NCBI RefSeq assembly: GCF_001720135.1
Contig: NZ_MCRJ01000038.1
Coordinates: forward strand, 1 to 32,201
Source: Methylobrevis pamukkalensis
Lineage (GTDB): Bacteria; Pseudomonadota; Alphaproteobacteria; Rhizobiales; Pleomorphomonadaceae
Length of the DNA: 32,201 nt
Reading direction: 5' to 3'
Shown: in pieces, positions 15,754 to 24,350 of the stretch
Layout of the letters: each line of letters opens with the position of its first letter
How positions within the stretch are numbered: the first letter of the stretch is position 1
Notes under the pieces: model-generated
Database searches by the model: none
What the model saw: the letters and a program-made list of their open reading frames with translations, nothing else
Told to the model about the DNA's origin: nothing
Translations under genes and position numbers: made by a program

Positions 15754-17670
15754 ATGACCGACCGCAAGGCCTCCACCGGCAAGGTGAGCGCCGACGAGGG
15801 CACCCTGCTTTCGACGCTCCGCAATCTCTGGCCCTACATGTGGCCCGCCAAGCGCTTCGATCTGAAGGTCCGGGTCGTCCTGTCCTTTGCGGCGCTGATC
15901 ATCGCCAAGATCATCACCGTCCTGGTGCCCTACACCTACAAGTGGGCAACCGACGCGCTGGTGCCGGGTGAAAGCGACATCAGCTCGGCGACCCTGTTCA
16001 TGGTGTCGACGCCGCTCCTGCTGGTGGTCTCCTACGGCGTCGGGCGGATCATGCTCAATGCCTTCAACCAGTTGCGCGACGCGATCTTCGCGCAGGTCGG
16101 GCAGTATGCGGTCCGCGAACTGGCCTACCGCACCTTCGTCCACCTTCACCAGCTGTCGCTGCGCTTTCACCTGCAGCGGCGTACCGGGGGCCTCACCCGC
16201 GTGATCGAACGCGGGGTGAAGGGCATCGAGACCATCAGCCGCTTCACCATCCTCAACGCGCTGCCGACCATCGTCGAATTCGCGCTGATGGCGGTGGTGA
16301 TCTGGTGGCAGTTCGACTGGATCTATCTCGTGGTGATCGGCGTCACGGTGTGGATCTACGTCTGGTATTCGGTGCGCGTCACCAACCAGCGGATCGAGAT
16401 CCGGCGCCGGATGAACGATTCCGACACCGAGGCCAACACCAAGGCGATCGATTCGCTGCTGAATTTCGAGACGGTGAAATACTTCGGCAACGAGGAGATG
16501 GAGGCCAAGCGATTCGACGCCTCGATGGCCATCTACGAGTCGGCCGCGACCGAGACCAACACCTCGCTCGCCCGCCTCAACAACGGCCAGACCATCATCT
16601 TCACCGTCGGCATGACGATCTGCATGATGCTGTCGGCGCAGGCCGTGCTGGCCGGAACCCAGACCGTCGGCGATTTCGTGCTGATCAACGCGCTGCTGAT
16701 GCAGCTTGCGATCCCGCTCAACTTCATCGGCTTCATCTATCGGGAAATCCGCCAGGGCATCGTCGACATCGAGGCGATGTTCACCCTGCTCGAGCAGGAG
16801 GCGGAGATCGTCGACAGCCCGGATGCAAAGCCGCTGGTCGTCTCGGGCGGCACCGTCACCTTCGACAATGTCGTCTTCTCCTACGATCCCGAGCGCACGA
16901 TCCTGCGCGGCGTCTCCTTCGAGGTGCCGGCGGGCAGGACGATCGCGATCGTCGGGCCGTCGGGGGCGGGCAAATCCACGCTGTCGCGGCTGCTCTACCG
17001 CTTCTACGACGTCACCTCCGGCCGGATCCTGATCGACGGGCAGGATGTGCGCACCGTCACCCAGAAGTCGCTGCGCGCGGCGATCGGCATGGTCCCGCAG
17101 GACACGGTGCTGTTCAACGACACCATCTTCTACAACATCCGCTACGGCCGCCCCGACGCCAGCGAGGAGGAGGTGAAGGCTGCCGCCGACATGGCGCAGA
17201 TCGGCCATTTCGTCGAGATGCTGCCGCAGGGCTACAAGGCGATGGTCGGCGAGCGCGGCCTGAAGCTCTCCGGCGGCGAGAAGCAGCGCGTCGCCATCGC
17301 CCGTACCATCCTCAAGGCCCCTCCGATCCTGATCCTCGACGAGGCGACCTCGGCGCTCGACACCAACACCGAGCGCGAGATCCAGTCGGCGCTGGACCGG
17401 GTCAGCCGCGGCCGCACCACGCTTGTGATCGCCCACCGGCTCTCCACCGTCGTCAATGCCGACGAGATCATCGTTCTGGAAAAGGGCGTGATCGCCGAGC
17501 GCGGCAGTCACGCCGAGCTGATCGAGAAGAACGGTCTCTACACCACCATGTGGAGCCGCCAGCGCGAGGCGGCCGAGGCCGAAGAGCGGCTGCGGCAGGT
17601 ACGCGAGACCGACGCCGAGGGCATCGTCGTCCGTGGCCGGACCGCCGAGGAACTCACGTCAGGGACGTGA
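15754..17670 (+). CDS. Atm1-type half-size ABC exporter (transmembrane plus ATPase domain)
   Basis: A 638-residue homodimeric ABC exporter. The N-terminal half holds six transmembrane segments (residues about 40-320), with the Atm1/HMT1-specific stretch FETVKYFGNEEMEAKRFD. The ATPase half has Walker A GPSGAGKST (about 401-409), signature LSGGEKQ (about 505), Walker B ILILDEATSALD (about 525) and the H-loop IAHRLSTV (about 559). Family members in mitochondria and bacteria (NaAtm1) export glutathione-linked sulfur species or metal-thiol conjugates, giving roles in iron-sulfur supply and heavy-metal tolerance. The open frame extends upstream to 15634, but ATG 15754 has GAGGA about ten bases before it and begins at the conserved part. 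It is a single gene, convergent with uxuA. Confidence 0.9.
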   Translation: MTDRKASTGKVSADEGTLLSTLRNLWPYMWPAKRFDLKVRVVLSFAALIIAKIITVLVPYTYKWATDALVPGESDISSATLFMVSTPLLLVVSYGVGRIMLNAFNQLRDAIFAQVGQYAVRELAYRTFVHLHQLSLRFHLQRRTGGLTRVIERGVKGIETISRFTILNALPTIVEFALMAVVIWWQFDWIYLVVIGVTVWIYVWYSVRVTNQRIEIRRRMNDSDTEANTKAIDSLLNFETVKYFGNEEMEAKRFDASMAIYESAATETNTSLARLNNGQTIIFTVGMTICMMLSAQAVLAGTQTVGDFVLINALLMQLAIPLNFIGFIYREIRQGIVDIEAMFTLLEQEAEIVDSPDAKPLVVSGGTVTFDNVVFSYDPERTILRGVSFEVPAGRTIAIVGPSGAGKSTLSRLLYRFYDVTSGRILIDGQDVRTVTQKSLRAAIGMVPQDTVLFNDTIFYNIRYGRPDASEEEVKAAADMAQIGHFVEMLPQGYKAMVGERGLKLSGGEKQRVAIARTILKAPPILILDEATSALDTNTEREIQSALDRVSRGRTTLVIAHRLSTVVNADEIIVLEKGVIAERGSHAELIEKNGLYTTMWSRQREAAEAEERLRQVRETDAEGIVVRGRTAEELTSGT

Positions 17671-17703
17671 TGCCTCCTTGTTCCGGGGGCAGGGCGGTGA
17701 ACC

Positions 17704-18888
17704 TCAGCCCTCGGGGAGGAGCCGCGCGGCGGTCTGCATGACGCCGCGCAGTTCTGCCAGTCCCTTCAGCCGGCCGATCAGGGAATAGCCCGGGAAGACC
17801 GTCTTGCCGATGTCGTCGGCAAGGAGATGGCCATGGTCCGGGCGCATCGGAATCTCGGCGTCAAGCCTTCCCTCCGCCCGGCGACGGCGCTCTTCCTCGA
17901 CCAGCGCGACGACGACCCCGACCATGTCCACGTCGCCGCCGAGGTGATCGGATTCCGTGAAGCTCCGGCCAGGGCCGCGGAGCACATTGCGCAGATGCGC
18001 GAAATGAATGCGCGGTCCGAACTCGCGGACCATCGCCACCGGATCATTGTCCGGCCGCGATCCGTAGGAGCCGGTGCAGAGCGTCAGGCCGCTCGCCGGA
18101 CTGTCGATGGCGGCCAGCAGTCCCCGTGCGGCGGCGGCCGTCGAGACCACCCGGGGCAGGCCGAAAAGCGGGAAGGGCGGGTCGTCCGGATGGAGGGCGA
18201 GCCGGACGCCGACGTCTTCGGCCACCGGCACGATCTCGCGCAGGAATTCCAGGAGATTGGACCGGACATCCGCCTCGGTCAGGCCATCGAAGGCGGCGAT
18301 CCGGGCGGCGATGCCGGCGCGGTCGTGGGTGTCTTCCTTGCCCGGCAGGCCGGCGATGATGGTGCGCTCCAGTCGCGCGGCATCGTCCTCCGACATCCGC
18401 GCCAGGCGTGCGCGTGCGGCCTCGACTTCCTCGGCCGGATAGTCGGCCTCCGCGTTCCGGCGGGCCAGCACGAACACGTCGTAGGCGACGAAGTCGGCAA
18501 TGTCGAAGCGCAGGGCATAGCCGGTGCTCGGCATCCGGAACTGAAGGTCGGTGCGGGTCCAGTCCAGCACGGGCATGAAATTGTAGCAGACCACGGGAAT
18601 GCCGCTGCGACCGAGGTTGGCCAGCGTGTCCTTCCAGTTGTCGATGTAGGCACGGAACGGGCCGCTGCGCAGCTTGATCGAGGTGTGGACCGGGATCGAT
18701 TCGCACACCGCCCAGGTCAGGCCGGCGTGTTCGATCGCCGCCTTGCGAAGCGCGATGTCGTCCATCGACCAGGTCCGGCCGTCGTAGATGTGGTGCAGGG
18801 CGGTGACGATGCCGGACGCGCCGGCCTGGCGCACATGGTCCAGAGGAACGGGATCTTCCGGTCCGAACCAGCGCCAGCCCTGCAGCAT
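17704..18888 (-). CDS. uxuA: Mannonate dehydratase UxuA
   Basis: A 394-residue enzyme that dehydrates D-mannonate to 2-keto-3-deoxy-gluconate in hexuronate (glucuronate) breakdown. It is a TIM-barrel metal enzyme and equals E. coli UxuA in length. Recognisable segments are GWRWFGPEDPVPLDHVRQAG at the start, GIVTALHHI, the metal-site region RLALHPDDPPFPLFGLPRVVS, LCTGSYGSRPDNDP and RIHFAHLRNV, and the C-terminal MRPDHGHLL. The start codon has a GAGGAG site about eight bases upstream. It is divergent from an SDR gene that may act in the same pathway, with a candidate operator between them. Confidence 0.92.
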   Translation of the reverse strand: MLQGWRWFGPEDPVPLDHVRQAGASGIVTALHHIYDGRTWSMDDIALRKAAIEHAGLTWAVCESIPVHTSIKLRSGPFRAYIDNWKDTLANLGRSGIPVVCYNFMPVLDWTRTDLQFRMPSTGYALRFDIADFVAYDVFVLARRNAEADYPAEEVEAARARLARMSEDDAARLERTIIAGLPGKEDTHDRAGIAARIAAFDGLTEADVRSNLLEFLREIVPVAEDVGVRLALHPDDPPFPLFGLPRVVSTAAAARGLLAAIDSPASGLTLCTGSYGSRPDNDPVAMVREFGPRIHFAHLRNVLRGPGRSFTESDHLGGDVDMVGVVVALVEEERRRRAEGRLDAEIPMRPDHGHLLADDIGKTVFPGYSLIGRLKGLAELRGVMQTAARLLPEG

Positions 18889-18944
18889 CGCCCGCTCCTC
18901 GTCATGCCCGACAGGAACCGTCGAGCCGCGCCACCATCAACACG

Positions 18945-18966
18945 ATGGAAGATTTTATGTTTCCAT
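18945..18966. promoter_or_regulatory. Candidate operator in the uxuA/SDR divergent gap
   Basis: ATGGAA (18945-18950) and TTCCAT (18961-18966) are perfect inverted half-sites around the AT-rich spacer GATTTTATGT, in the 225-bp gap between the divergent genes. It is one of the few AT-rich spots in the window. A hexuronate-responsive GntR-family repressor would be the expected ligand, but no regulator gene is present and the site does not match an operator I know. Confidence 0.4.
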
Positions 18967-19113
18967 TCCTGCCATAAACTCGTTTCCTGCGCTTGCGCGT
19001 CGCTCGCCTTCGGATCGAAGACGACGATGCGCGTGCATCGGACCGTCGTTCCAGCCGCGGCCCACGCTCGTGGCGGCAATATCCACTTCCGCAAGCGGCA
19101 CGTGGGGAGAGAC

Positions 19114-19899
19114 ATGAGCGAGTTTTCCGGACGCGTCGCCCTCGTCACCGGCAGCACGGGGATCGGCCGCGCGACAGCCCTTCGCCTGGCAAGGGCGGGT
19201 GCTGGCGTCATGGTGCTCGGCATCGACGACGCCGGCAATACCGAGCTTGCCGCGCTGGCGGACAGGAACGGCCTCGACATCGCCGTACGCCAGACCGACG
19301 TCTCGGATCCCGCGCAGGTGGCCGCCGCCGTCGCCGCCTGCGTTGCCCGGTTCGGGGGGATCGACATGATCGTCAACACGGCCGCGATCCATCCCTATGG
19401 CGACGCGGTCGAGACCGCGCCGGAAACCTTCGCCCGCTGCCTCGCCGTCAACGTTGGCGCCATCCACCTGACCGCCCATTTCGTCGTCCCGGAAATGCGC
19501 CGGCGCGGGCGCGGGGTGATCGTCAACGTCTCCAGCGTCCAGGGCCACGCCTGTCAGAAGGGCGTCGCCGCCTATGTCGCCTCCAAGGGGGCGATCCACG
19601 CCCTGACCCGGGCAATGGCCCTCGATTTTGCCGCCGACGGCATCCGCGTCGTCTCGGTCAGCCCCGGCTCGGTGCGCACGCCGATTCTCGAGCTTGCCGC
19701 CCGCACCTTCGACGGCCCCGAGGCCGATCTCGAGGCCGTGTTCGCCCGTTTCGGCGCGGCCCATCCGATCGGCCGCATCGGCGAACCGGAGGAGGTGGCC
19801 GACATGATCGCCTTCCTTGCGTCCGACCGGGCCGGCTTCGTGACCGGCTCGGATTTCGTGATCGACGGCGGCCTCACCGCCGGCCTCGGCGTCGCCTGA
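19114..19899 (+). CDS. SDR-family NAD(P)-dependent oxidoreductase, possibly fructuronate/mannonate oxidoreductase
   Basis: A 261-residue classical short-chain dehydrogenase. The catalytic set is visible: Ser in NVSSVQG, then Tyr and Lys in YVASKGA, Asn in the AVNVGA region, and the C-terminal SDFVIDGGLTAG. The cofactor loop reads VTGSTGIGRA, one residue shorter than the usual TGxxxGIG. In Bacillus subtilis the mannonate oxidoreductase UxuB is an SDR, so position divergent from uxuA suggests this protein may convert fructuronate to mannonate just before UxuA. This is a context inference; sugar or sugar-acid dehydrogenase of other specificity is equally compatible with the sequence. GGGGAGAG immediately upstream supports the ATG at 19114. 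Confidence 0.85.
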   Translation: MSEFSGRVALVTGSTGIGRATALRLARAGAGVMVLGIDDAGNTELAALADRNGLDIAVRQTDVSDPAQVAAAVAACVARFGGIDMIVNTAAIHPYGDAVETAPETFARCLAVNVGAIHLTAHFVVPEMRRRGRGVIVNVSSVQGHACQKGVAAYVASKGAIHALTRAMALDFAADGIRVVSVSPGSVRTPILELAARTFDGPEADLEAVFARFGAAHPIGRIGEPEEVADMIAFLASDRAGFVTGSDFVIDGGLTAGLGVA

Positions 19900-20022
19900 G
19901 CGCAGCGGGGCCGATCGGCACCGCGCCGTTCCCGGCCTTCACAGGGCCGCACCCGTGTGCCAAAGGTGACGCAACCAAGAGGGGGCCGACCGGCGGCCTT
20001 CGACGAACGCGACGGATCGGCC

Positions 20023-20724
20023 ATGTCCATCTGGAAATCCATCACCAATTCGATCCCGCCGATCCATCCCGAGGGTCACAAGTTCATCGCCATCTTCGCG
20101 GTGGTGACGCTCGTCGTCGGCTGGTTCATCGAGCCGCTGTTCTGGATCGGTACCGCGCTGACCATCTGGTGCGCCCTGTTCTTCCGCGATCCCGTGCGGG
20201 TCACGCCGGTCTCGGCCGACCTCGTCGTCACCCCGGCCGACGGCCGCGTGTCGGACATCGGCCTTGCCGTGCCGCCGCGCGAACTCGGCATGGGCGAGAC
20301 GCCGCGCCTGCGGATCTGCGTGTTCATGAACGTGTTCGACTGCCACGTGAACCGCGCGCCGGTGGCCGGCGACGTGCTGCGGGTCGCCTACAAGGCCGGC
20401 AAGTTCATCAACGCCGAACTCGACAAGGCCAGCGAGGACAACGAGCGCAACGGCGTCGTGATCCGCATGGCCACGGGCGTCGACGTGGGCGTGGTGCAGA
20501 TCGCCGGCCTCATCGCCCGCCGCATCGTCTGCTTCACCCGCGAGGGCGAGACCCTTTTGGTCGGCGACCGCTTCGGCCTCATCCGCTTCGGCTCGCGGGT
20601 GGACGTCTACCTGCCGGTCGGCGCGGCGGCGCGGGTCTCGGTCGGGCAGAAGACCGTCGCCGGCGAGACCGTCCTTGCTTCTCTTTCCGGCCTCGAGCCG
20701 GTTCCCGTCGTGCGGGTGGGCTGA
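20023..20724 (+). CDS. psd: Phosphatidylserine decarboxylase proenzyme
   Basis: A 233-residue short-type phosphatidylserine decarboxylase, making phosphatidylethanolamine. Two hydrophobic segments near residues 21-52 anchor it to the inner membrane. The domain then shows [31 protein letters not shown] and [17 protein letters not shown]. Self-cleavage to form the pyruvoyl cofactor should occur at Gly190-Ser191 in [11 protein letters not shown]. The start is chosen by homology (MSIWKSI...); the frame is open upstream but unlike the family, and the ribosome site is weak (GGATCGG). It lies 3 bp before pssA, so the two steps of the same pathway are one operon in reverse order. Confidence 0.92.
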   Translation: MSIWKSITNSIPPIHPEGHKFIAIFAVVTLVVGWFIEPLFWIGTALTIWCALFFRDPVRVTPVSADLVVTPADGRVSDIGLAVPPRELGMGETPRLRICVFMNVFDCHVNRAPVAGDVLRVAYKAGKFINAELDKASEDNERNGVVIRMATGVDVGVVQIAGLIARRIVCFTREGETLLVGDRFGLIRFGSRVDVYLPVGAAARVSVGQKTVAGETVLASLSGLEPVPVVRVG

Positions 20725-20727
20725 ACC

Positions 20728-21651
20728 ATGTCGAGCATCTTTCCCCCCTTCGACCCGTTCGACCGTCCCAAGGAAGCCACGCGCCGGCCGCGCCGCATCG
20801 GCCGCCTGCCGGTGCGGATGATCGTGCCGAACATGGTGACGCTGCTGGCGCTCTGCGTCGGCCTGACCTCGATTCGCTTCTCCATGGAGGGGCGCTTCGA
20901 CATGGCGCTCGGCGCGATCGTGCTCGCCGGCCTGCTCGATGCCCTCGACGGTCGCATCGCCCGCTTCCTGAAGGCCACCTCGCGGTTCGGCGCGGAACTC
21001 GATTCGCTGGCCGACTTCATGAGCTTCGGCTGCGCCCCGGCGCTGCTGCTCTACAGCTGGTCGCTGCATGACGTGAAGTCGATCGGCTGGATCGCGGCGC
21101 TGCTGTTCGCCATCGCCGCCGCCCTTCGGCTGGCCCGCTTCAACGTGATGCTGCTCTCCGACAACAAGCCGGCCTGGCAGGGCAATTTCTTCGTCGGCGT
21201 GCCGGCGCCGGCGGGGGCGATCTGCGTGCTGCTGCCGGTCGCGCTCGCCCAGATCGACACGATCTTCACGCCGCCGGAAATCGCCGCGCCCTTCATCGCC
21301 GCCTACACGGTGCTGGTCGGCGTGCTGATGGTGAGCCGCGTGCCGACCTTTTCGGGCAAGAAGCTCGGCGGCATCCGGCGCGATCTCGTCGTGCCGCTGT
21401 TCGTGGTGTTCGTGCTGGTCGCCGGTCTGACGGTGAACTTCCCCTTCGAGATGCTGGCGCTGGTGACGATCCTCTACCTGCTGCTGCTGCCGGTCGGCTG
21501 GCGGGCGTGGAATCGCCTGGCCCGCAAGCACGGGGCACAGGACGAGGAAGTGACCCTCGACATGTCGCGCGAAGCGCCCGTCGGCGATGCCGATCTCGAC
21601 GACAACGGCAACGATGTCGACGTGGAGCCGCCGGCGCGCGACCGCCCGTGA
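20728..21651 (+). CDS. pssA: CDP-diacylglycerol--serine O-phosphatidyltransferase
   Basis: A 307-residue inner-membrane CDP-alcohol phosphatidyltransferase that makes phosphatidylserine, the substrate of the upstream decarboxylase. The signature DG-x2-AR-x8-G-x3-D-x3-D is complete, running from DGRIAR through TSRFGAELDSLAD (residues about 72-95). About eight hydrophobic segments follow up to LYLLLLPVGW. The last 45 residues are a hydrophilic, Asp-rich tail beyond the usual domain. Phosphatidylserine synthase type II is the normal form in alphaproteobacteria. Confidence 0.93.
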   Translation: MSSIFPPFDPFDRPKEATRRPRRIGRLPVRMIVPNMVTLLALCVGLTSIRFSMEGRFDMALGAIVLAGLLDALDGRIARFLKATSRFGAELDSLADFMSFGCAPALLLYSWSLHDVKSIGWIAALLFAIAAALRLARFNVMLLSDNKPAWQGNFFVGVPAPAGAICVLLPVALAQIDTIFTPPEIAAPFIAAYTVLVGVLMVSRVPTFSGKKLGGIRRDLVVPLFVVFVLVAGLTVNFPFEMLALVTILYLLLLPVGWRAWNRLARKHGAQDEEVTLDMSREAPVGDADLDDNGNDVDVEPPARDRP

Positions 21652-21878
21652 GGGCGCTCGCCGCCGGTGCGACGTCTTTGCATTGACGAAACAGGCTTTT
21701 CAGCCACGTCGCCGCTCGGCAAATCTGGATAATACCGCTCACATATTGTAGTGCTGGATGAACGTTGCCCCGTTCGGAAACGGCGTGGTGGGGAGCGCGT
21801 CGCCGTGCCCGGGGTGACGTGACGGACGCCGGTCTTCACCGGATTGAGGCGACGACCGCGGGCAGGCGGACAGGCAGA

Positions 21879-23877
21879 ATGGGCGGTCCCGGCCGGGCGC
21901 GGGGACCGGGGGCTGAGGTGGGAGAGGATCAGGGCGGCGCCGAGCCGCCGATCTGCCGGATCGAACTCATCGGCGAGCCACGGCTGCGCATCGGCGACCG
22001 CCTTGTCGCGCTGAAGAACCGCAAGGCGATGGCGATGCTGGGGCTGCTCGCCTTCTCGCCGTCGAACGTGCTGTCGCGCGAGCGGATCATCGGCCTGTTG
22101 TGGAGCGAACGCCCGGCCGAACAGGCCCGCGGCGCGCTGCGCCAGACCCTCTACGATCTCAAGCAGTCGATGGCCGGGGCGCTGGACGCGGTGCTGGTCG
22201 TCGAGCGCAGCGAGATCCGCCTTCAGCCGGCAAGCTTCTCGGTCGACCTGATCGATCTGCAGGAGGCGCTGTCCAGCGCGCCGCAGCCACCGGCCGGGAT
22301 CGGCTGGGGCGGCCTCGCCGATTCGCTGTTTGCTGGCTTCGACGACCTCGACCCTGCCTTCCAGATCTGGCTGAGCGTGCTGCGCCAGAGCCAGGGCGAG
22401 CGCATGCTGGCGCAGTTCGAGCGCCGGCTGGCCGCTGCCGGCGACGGCGAGAGCCTGCGCGCCTGGGCGCTGGCGCTGCAGGAAGCCGATCCGACCAACG
22501 AATACGCCTGCCGCCGGCTGATGGAGAGCGATGCGGCCCGCGGCGACCTTGGCAGCGCCATCCGCCGCTACGGCATGCTCTGGGACCTCCTCGACGAGGA
22601 ATACGGCGCCGAGCCCTCGAACGAGACGCAGGCGCTGGCGATCCGTCTCAAGAGCGCGACGCCGGAGGTGCGACCGGAGCCGGCGCGGGCGGCCAGTGGT
22701 CCGGTCAAGATCTTCGTGCTCGGCTTCGAGGCCTACGGCATCGACCCGCAGATGCGTTATCTGACGGAAGGATTTCGCCGCGACTTCCTCGCCACGCTGC
22801 TGCCGTTCCGCGACTGGGTGATCATCGAGCCGAGCGATCCGAAGCAGGCGATTTCCGAGCCCGACGCTATGTGCTTGAAGGCGCCGCCTATCCGGACGGG
22901 GAGGCGCTGCGTCTCGCCATGACGCTGAAGGATGCTTCCAGCGGCCGGTTCATGTGGAGCGACAAGTCGGCGATCAGTCTCGCCGACTGGTTCCGCACCT
23001 GCGAGCGGCTGGCGCGGCGGCTGGCGGCGGCGCTCAACGTCAACCTCTCCGCCGACCGTCTGGCGCGCCTTTCGGCGATGCCCGACGTGTCGCTTTCGGT
23101 CTACGATCGCTGGCTGCGCGCGCAGGAACTCCTGAATTTCTGGACGCCGGAAGAGGAGCGCCGGGCGGAGACGATCATCCGCTCGATCCTGGACGACGCG
23201 CCGGGCTTCGCCCAGGCGAACAGCGGCCTCGCCCAGATCCTCAACTCGCGCCATCTCGTCTTTCCCGGACTGCCGCGCATCGGCGCCGGCGACACGGAGG
23301 CGGTGCGCTTTGCGCGGCGCGGCGCCGAACTCGACCCGATCAACGCCACGGCGCATCTCTGCCTCGGCTGGAGCTACGCCATGACCGGCGGCCATCAGGA
23401 TGCGGTCGGCGCGCTGCTTGCCGCCTGCGACCTCAACCCGAGCAATCCCCGCATCCTCACCTCGGCCGCGACGCACTCACCCACTGCGGCGAGACCAAGG
23501 CCGCGCTTGATCTCGTCGACACATCGCTGGAGCTCGACGTCGGCGCCTCGCGCCTGCTTTGGGCCTACCGCGTGTCGGTCTATCTCTTCGGCGGCCGGCC
23601 CGAGCGCGCCATCGAGGCGGCCGACCGGTCGCAGAACTCGATCCCGCTCAGCGGGGGTTACCGGGTCGCCGCGCTTGCCGCGGTCGGACGTCTCGACGAG
23701 GCCCGCGAGAGCTGGCGCGATTATGTCGGTTATGTCGCCGGACGATGGCACGGCACCGGTCCGGCCGACGAATCCACCGTCGCCCGCTGGTTCCTGTCGG
23801 CGCCGCCGATCGGCACGGCGCGCCAGCGCAACGATCTGCGCGCGTGGCTCGGAAAGGCCGGGGCGCCAGTCGGTTGA
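21879..23877 (+). CDS. BTAD-domain transcriptional regulator with C-terminal TPR region, two frameshifts
   Basis: A 666-residue (repaired) SARP-like regulator. Residues about 25-100 form a winged-helix DNA-binding domain (LRIGDRLVALKNRKAMAMLG, RERIIGLLW, ALRQTLYDLKQ). Next is a bacterial transcriptional activator domain (about 110-250), then a TolB-N-like segment (KIFVLGFEAYGIDPQMRYLTEG), and then TPR-like helices (NATAHLCLGWSYAMTGGHQDA). One-base losses break it near 22863 (SEPD to RYVLEGAAYPDGEALR) and near 23467 (RILTSA to DALTHCGETKAALDL). The ATG at 21879, after AGGCGGACAGG, is the most reasonable start; an upstream TTG at 21765 is less likely. The gene stands alone and its targets are unknown. 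Because the breaks look like the others in this window, I read it as functional. Confidence 0.78.
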
Positions 23878-24219
23878 CGGCTGTTCACACGCCCGTGACC
23901 GAGGCGCTTTACGCGACCGGCTTTCGGAGTTAGAAGATTGTGGCTTCGCCGCTGGTCGTATCTTCGTCAGCACGGTGGCAGAGGCGAACGAGATCGGGGT
24001 TCATACCGGGAGCGATCCGGCCGAACGGCACACCGCGGGGACGTGGATTGGCCGTCCGCACCGGACATATCGACCGGCCGGCGGCGTCCGCGGGATCCGC
24101 CGGACCCCTTCCTGCGACGAGGCGGTGACGGGCCCGGTTCATTCGGGCGTGAAACCGCTCCTAACGAGGGATGACATGTGATCCGCGGCCCGGTGCACGG
24201 GCGCTTCCTTTCCGGAACG

Positions 24220-24234
24220 TTAATGCGACGTTAA
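24220..24234. promoter_or_regulatory. CtrA-type binding site upstream of rlpA
   Basis: TTAATGCGACGTTAA is an exact TTAA-N7-TTAA, the binding pattern of the alphaproteobacterial cell-cycle regulator CtrA, located 116 bp before the rlpA start. It is the only such pair I found in this GC-rich window. CtrA controls division and envelope genes in Caulobacter and Hyphomicrobiales, and RlpA is a septal protein, so the context fits. Confidence 0.6.
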
Positions 24235-24303
24235 GAGATCGGATGCGATTTTGTGTATCGGCGTCAGGGAGAGTGGGCGACGTTGTGCGGCCATCTTGTG
24301 GCT

Positions 24304-24334
24304 CGTGTCGATGATCTGCCCCCACGTGTCGATG
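24304..24334 (+). repeat. 10-bp direct repeat in the rlpA leader
   Basis: CGTGTCGATG occurs at 24304-24313 and again at 24325-24334, 21 bp apart, which is two helical turns. The second copy ends 16 bp before the rlpA start codon. It could be a tandem protein site or chance; no matching regulator is known to me. Confidence 0.35.
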
Positions 24335-24350
24335 TGAAGGCTGAGACAGA

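Larger units (their letters stand above)
23878..24350. other. 473-bp non-coding gap upstream of rlpA
   Basis: No open frame here resembles a known protein. The short frames present on both strands lack a ribosome site and family features. The last 130 bp hold a CtrA-type box (24220-24234) and a 10-bp direct repeat (24304-24334), so this is mainly the rlpA control region. I find no terminator for the regulator gene at its left end. Confidence 0.6.

Noticed and set aside
15637-17511. 624-residue open frame opposite the Atm1-type exporter
   Set aside because: Antisense shadow, rich in His/Asp/Arg/Gly, with no domain and no ribosome site.
23878-24350. Small genes in the gap before rlpA (frames of about 60-80 residues on both strands)
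   Set aside because: No ribosome sites, no recognisable features, and mutual overlap in several frames; the region is better explained as control DNA.
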